Source: an uncultured Prevotella sp. (GTDB taxonomy: Bacteria; Bacteroidota; Bacteroidia; Bacteroidales; Bacteroidaceae). Taken from it: 7,262 nt of DNA. The notes beneath the pieces are model-generated. The model had not been told where the DNA came from and did no database searches. It worked only from the letters and a program-made list of their open reading frames with translations. Shown here one piece after another: positions 6,587-7,262 of the stretch (position 1 is its first letter; each line of letters opens with the position of its first letter). The DNA lies in contig USCM01000091.1 of the NCBI GenBank assembly GCA_900553155.1, forward strand, positions 1 to 7,262, written 5' to 3'. The translations under genes and the position numbers were made by a program.

Positions 6587-6617
6587 TTTGTTATTCGTTA
6601 GAAAAAGTGTATCTTTA
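6587..6617 (+). promoter_or_regulatory. Predicted promoter of the AAA ATPase gene, inside the repeat array
   Basis: TTTG at 6587-6590, a 19-base spacer and TATCTTTA at 6610-6617 fit the Bacteroidetes TTTG / TAnnTTTG promoter with one mismatch in the last base of the -7 box. The start of transcription would be near 6624 and the leader about 25 bases, mostly repeat unit 4. The -7 box lies in unit 3 exactly where units 1 and 2 carry the right arm of their dyad. Confidence 0.5.
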
Positions 6618-6648
6618 CGACGTTTATTCATCAATAAAAGTGTAGACA

Positions 6649-7262
6649 ATGCAAAGATATATATACGACGACTTGTTGAAGTGGAAGCAAAAGGAAGGTC
6701 GTAAGCCATTGATTATCAACGGTGCGCGACAGGTAGGGAAAACCTATATACTGCGTGAGTTTGGTGAGAAAGAATATGCCAAGCTTGCCTACTTCAGCTT
6801 AGACCGAGACTTGAAGGCGGTTGAGGTGTTCGAAAAAGGAGGCAACATGGCAGATATCCTGATGTCTTTGTCGGCAATAAGCGAAGTCGACATCACCCCC
6901 AACGACACCCTTGTGGTGCTCGACGAGATACAAGACTGCCCCAAAGCCTTGGAATCTCTCAAGTTCTTCTGTGAGGATGCGCCCAGTGTACACGTTGTTG
7001 TGGCTGGCTCGTTGCTCGGCCTGTCCTTGCACAATGGTGTGTCTTATCCTGTAGGAAAGGTGGAGGAACTGCGCCTTTATCCAATGAACTTCATCGAGTT
7101 TTTGAACGCAATTGGTAAGACACAGTTGGTAAAAGTGCTCGAAGGTGCCAACTGGACCGTGATAAATATGCTCGCGTCGGAACTCATAAGTTTGCTTCGA
7201 CAGTATTATTATGTCGGCGGAATGCCGGCAGCTGTATTGGCACACGTCGAGAAGAGAGGCTT
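6649..7262 (+). CDS. AAA ATPase of the AAA_14/DUF4143 family (5' part, runs off the window)
   Basis: An open frame of 204 complete codons continues past the right edge. MQRYIYDDLLKWK at the start is typical of this family. Walker A is GARQVGKT (25-32), Walker B LVVLDEIQ (88-95), a sensor-like VVVAGSLLG (116-124), then SYPVGKVEELRLYPMNFIEFL (132-152) and YYYVGGMPAAV (186-196), all hallmarks of the ATPases that carry a C-terminal DUF4143 domain. That domain would begin near or beyond the window end and is not seen here. Full-length members are roughly 370-450 aa. These genes are often present in several copies per Bacteroidales genome; their cellular role is not established. The gene lies behind the 33-bp repeat array and has its own predicted promoter, so it is probably not part of the dut operon. 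The ATG at 6649 is the first in frame beyond the repeats. Confidence 0.9.
   Translation, partial: MQRYIYDDLLKWKQKEGRKPLIINGARQVGKTYILREFGEKEYAKLAYFSLDRDLKAVEVFEKGGNMADILMSLSAISEVDITPNDTLVVLDEIQDCPKALESLKFFCEDAPSVHVVVAGSLLGLSLHNGVSYPVGKVEELRLYPMNFIEFLNAIGKTQLVKVLEGANWTVINMLASELISLLRQYYYVGGMPAAVLAHVEKRG

Larger units (their letters stand above)
6526..6647 (+). repeat. Four tandem 33-bp units upstream of the AAA ATPase gene
   Basis: Units begin at 6526, 6559, 6592 and 6625, with exactly 33-bp spacing. Units 1 and 3 share the 20-base core TATTCGTTAGAAAAAGTGTA; unit 2 differs only at the last base; unit 4 matches 16 of 20. Units 1 and 2 agree in 24 of their first 25 bases; the rest of each unit is less conserved. 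The array sits between the envC-like stop and the ATPase start, and unit 4 ends 1 base before the ATG at 6649. A spacing of about three helical turns puts the cores on nearly the same DNA face, suggesting cooperative protein binding, although replication slippage alone could also make such an array. Confidence 0.9.

Noticed and set aside
6570..6590. Rho-independent terminator formed by the unit 2 dyad and the following T-rich bases
   Set aside because: The stem is A/T-rich with at most a few G-C pairs and almost no loop; the T-run is broken by C and G. Stability looks too low.
6526..6647. CRISPR array
   Set aside because: The period is 33 bp including repeat and spacer, with only 8-13 variable bases between cores and no cas genes; this is a simple tandem repeat.
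6396..6704. Plus-strand open frame with an 11-residue repeat (LFVRKSVHFSA type), and a minus-strand counterpart
   Set aside because: The 33-bp period is divisible by three, so any stop-free frame shows an 11-residue repeat on either strand. The plus frame starts inside the envC-like gene and overlaps the ATPase gene, so I treat the array as non-coding.

Overview
The window looks like a Bacteroidales chromosome (Prevotella/Bacteroides/Muribaculaceae type; I cannot name a genus). Reasons: the promoters match the Bacteroidetes -7 consensus TAnnTTTG and not a sigma70 -10 box; start codons sit behind A-rich leaders with no convincing Shine-Dalgarno; and the gene set (dGTPase, dUTPase, TPR protein, DUF4292-type lipoprotein, EnvC-like LytM protein, then an AAA ATPase of the DUF4143-linked family) is typical of that order.

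Layout. Bases 1-103 are non-coding sequence downstream of dgt, possibly with the tail of a terminator that belongs to something off the left edge. Bases 104-1441 (minus) encode a dGTP triphosphohydrolase. A 143-bp divergent intergenic region holds a good -7 box on each strand, a small hairpin in the dgt leader, and a GGATAAT/ATTATCC inverted repeat between the two promoters. From 1585 to 6484 (plus) runs a tight apparent operon: dut (dUTPase), a 598-aa exported TPR protein (3-bp gap), a 291-aa lipoprotein with a LolB-like pattern (ATGA overlap), and a 583-aa EnvC-like coiled-coil/LytM protein (38-bp gap) in which all metal-binding residues are substituted. Bases 6485-6648 carry four tandem 33-bp units that lead straight into an AAA ATPase gene (6649 onward), which runs off the right edge.

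How the parts fit. dgt and dut both act on the dNTP pool (dGTP removal; dUTP removal and dUMP supply) and share a promoter region, so joint control is plausible. The three genes after dut look like an envelope module: a TPR protein whose C-terminal pattern resembles the TPR protein next to lolB in gammaproteobacteria, a LolB-like outer-membrane lipoprotein, and a catalytically dead LytM protein expected to activate a cell-wall amidase at division. This TPR/LolB-like/EnvC arrangement, and the 33-bp phased repeats in front of the ATPase, are the two items most worth following up.
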